NCBI GenBank assembly: GCA_014381795.1
Contig: JACNKY010000346.1
Coordinates: 1 to 5,680, forward strand
Direction: 5' to 3'
Length of the DNA: 5,680 bases
Origin: Pseudomonadota bacterium
Lineage (GTDB): Bacteria > SAR324 > NAC60-12
The notes beneath the pieces are model-generated. The model saw only the letters and a program-made list of their open reading frames with translations, searched no databases and was not told the DNA's origin. The translations under genes were made by a program, and so were the position numbers. Shown in pieces: positions 5,113-5,680 of this stretch (within the stretch, counting starts at the first letter, position 1; each line of letters opens with the position of its first letter).

Positions 5113-5680
5113 ATGCCATCGCGTTTCCAGAAATTACGGAAAAACTACAAAGAGTTAATCGACACTGATCCTAATTTCCGTAACAGGATGCTCGTGGTAG
5201 TCGTACTTTTGCTGTTGCTGATTGTGCTGGTCATGTTCAGCATGCGTCAAGGCTTTTCCGTTTTAGAGCAAACCGGCTCGCAGTTGATGGTTTTTATCGC
5301 TATCAACGTCAATATCGTCCTGCTCGCAATCGTTTTCTATCTGATTGCTCGCAACCTCCTCAAACTCTCATATGAACGGCGGCGACACGTTCTGGGCGTC
5401 AATCTCAAAACAAAACTCATCACTTCCTTTATCGTACTTTCTTTACCAGCAATGGGCTTTCACCTCTTTGCAAGTTTCTTCATTGCCACAAATCTTGAAT
5501 CATGGCTCAAAGGTCAACAGGAGTCAATGATCCACAGCGCGCAAAACGTTTCCGAAGCTTACCATAATAATCTACGCAATACTATGGAACTCCAGAATAT
5601 GATCTGGGAAAGCCATTTGAGAAAAAAAGTGGGAGAATTCAGCAAAGTGACGCAATTAAATAAAATAGCAGCGGATGTGA
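5113..5680 (+). CDS. NtrY-like sensor histidine kinase, N-terminal part (runs off the right edge)
   Basis: The frame is open from the ATG at 5113 to the window end, giving 189 residues. After a basic cytosolic start there are three membrane segments near 25-43, 57-79 and 102-126. Between the second and third lies the conserved stretch ARNLLKLSYERRRHVLGVNLKTKL (79-102), and the third continues ITSFIVLSLPAMGFHLFASFFI. This matches the NtrY family, in which the NxxKLxxERR...LG...R/KTKL element precedes the third helix and a periplasmic sensor segment. Here the periplasmic part begins at about residue 127 (NLESWLKGQQESM). HAMP, PAS, HisKA and ATPase domains would lie beyond the edge and cannot be confirmed. 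An in-frame stop at 5083-5085 and no other start codon before 5113 fix this start, though its ribosome binding site is weak. NtrY kinases act with NtrX regulators in nitrogen, redox or envelope control; the role here is unknown. Confidence 0.82.
   Translation, partial: MPSRFQKLRKNYKELIDTDPNFRNRMLVVVVLLLLLIVLVMFSMRQGFSVLEQTGSQLMVFIAINVNIVLLAIVFYLIARNLLKLSYERRRHVLGVNLKTKLITSFIVLSLPAMGFHLFASFFIATNLESWLKGQQESMIHSAQNVSEAYHNNLRNTMELQNMIWESHLRKKVGEFSKVTQLNKIAADV

Noticed and set aside
5345..5530. 61-aa open frame inside the sensor kinase gene
   Set aside because: It is out of frame with the NtrY-like reading, which carries membrane segments and a conserved juxtamembrane motif.

Overview
The window reads as one continuous, gene-dense piece of an AT-rich (roughly 42% GC by eye) Gram-negative chromosome. 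Evidence for Gram-negative: a System I cytochrome c maturation block (ccmC-ccmD-ccmE), an NtrY-like sensor kinase N-terminus, and a signal peptide on the left-edge gene. GatB points to an organism that makes Gln-tRNA(Gln) and/or Asn-tRNA(Asn) by transamidation. This mix fits a delta-proteobacterial or SAR324-like lineage, but that placement is impression only. No phage, plasmid, insertion sequence, tRNA, rRNA or CRISPR signature was seen.

Layout. Positions 1-122 hold the first 40 codons of a leftward gene for an exported protein of unknown family. Positions 123-452 are non-coding and the most structured DNA here. Read leftward they show a candidate promoter (341-368), about 130 nt of possibly structured leader or small RNA, a hairpin followed by six T (203-225), a second weak promoter (153-181) and then the leftward gene. 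Four tandem 7-bp repeats (335-362) and a 14-bp dyad (369-382) cover the upstream promoter.

From 453 everything is rightward. msrB (methionine-R-sulfoxide reductase) is followed by a HAD-family phosphatase resembling 5'(3')-deoxyribonucleotidases. After a 152-bp gap come a nucleoside 2-deoxyribosyltransferase-family protein and gatB, 13 bp apart. The gatB end overlaps the ccmC start by 8 bp. ccmC, ccmD (57 aa, easily missed) and ccmE then follow with abutting or overlapping ends. After 82 bp an NtrY-like histidine kinase begins and runs off the right edge.

How the genes fit together. The phosphatase and the deoxyribosyltransferase may both act in deoxynucleotide salvage or pool cleaning. CcmC, CcmD and CcmE form the heme-delivery step of cytochrome c maturation: CcmC/D load heme onto CcmE at the periplasmic face of the membrane. 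gatB and ccmCDE look co-transcribed and partly translationally coupled, although their functions are unrelated. I did not find a clearly new system. The least explained element is the leader or sRNA-like structure at 203-382.
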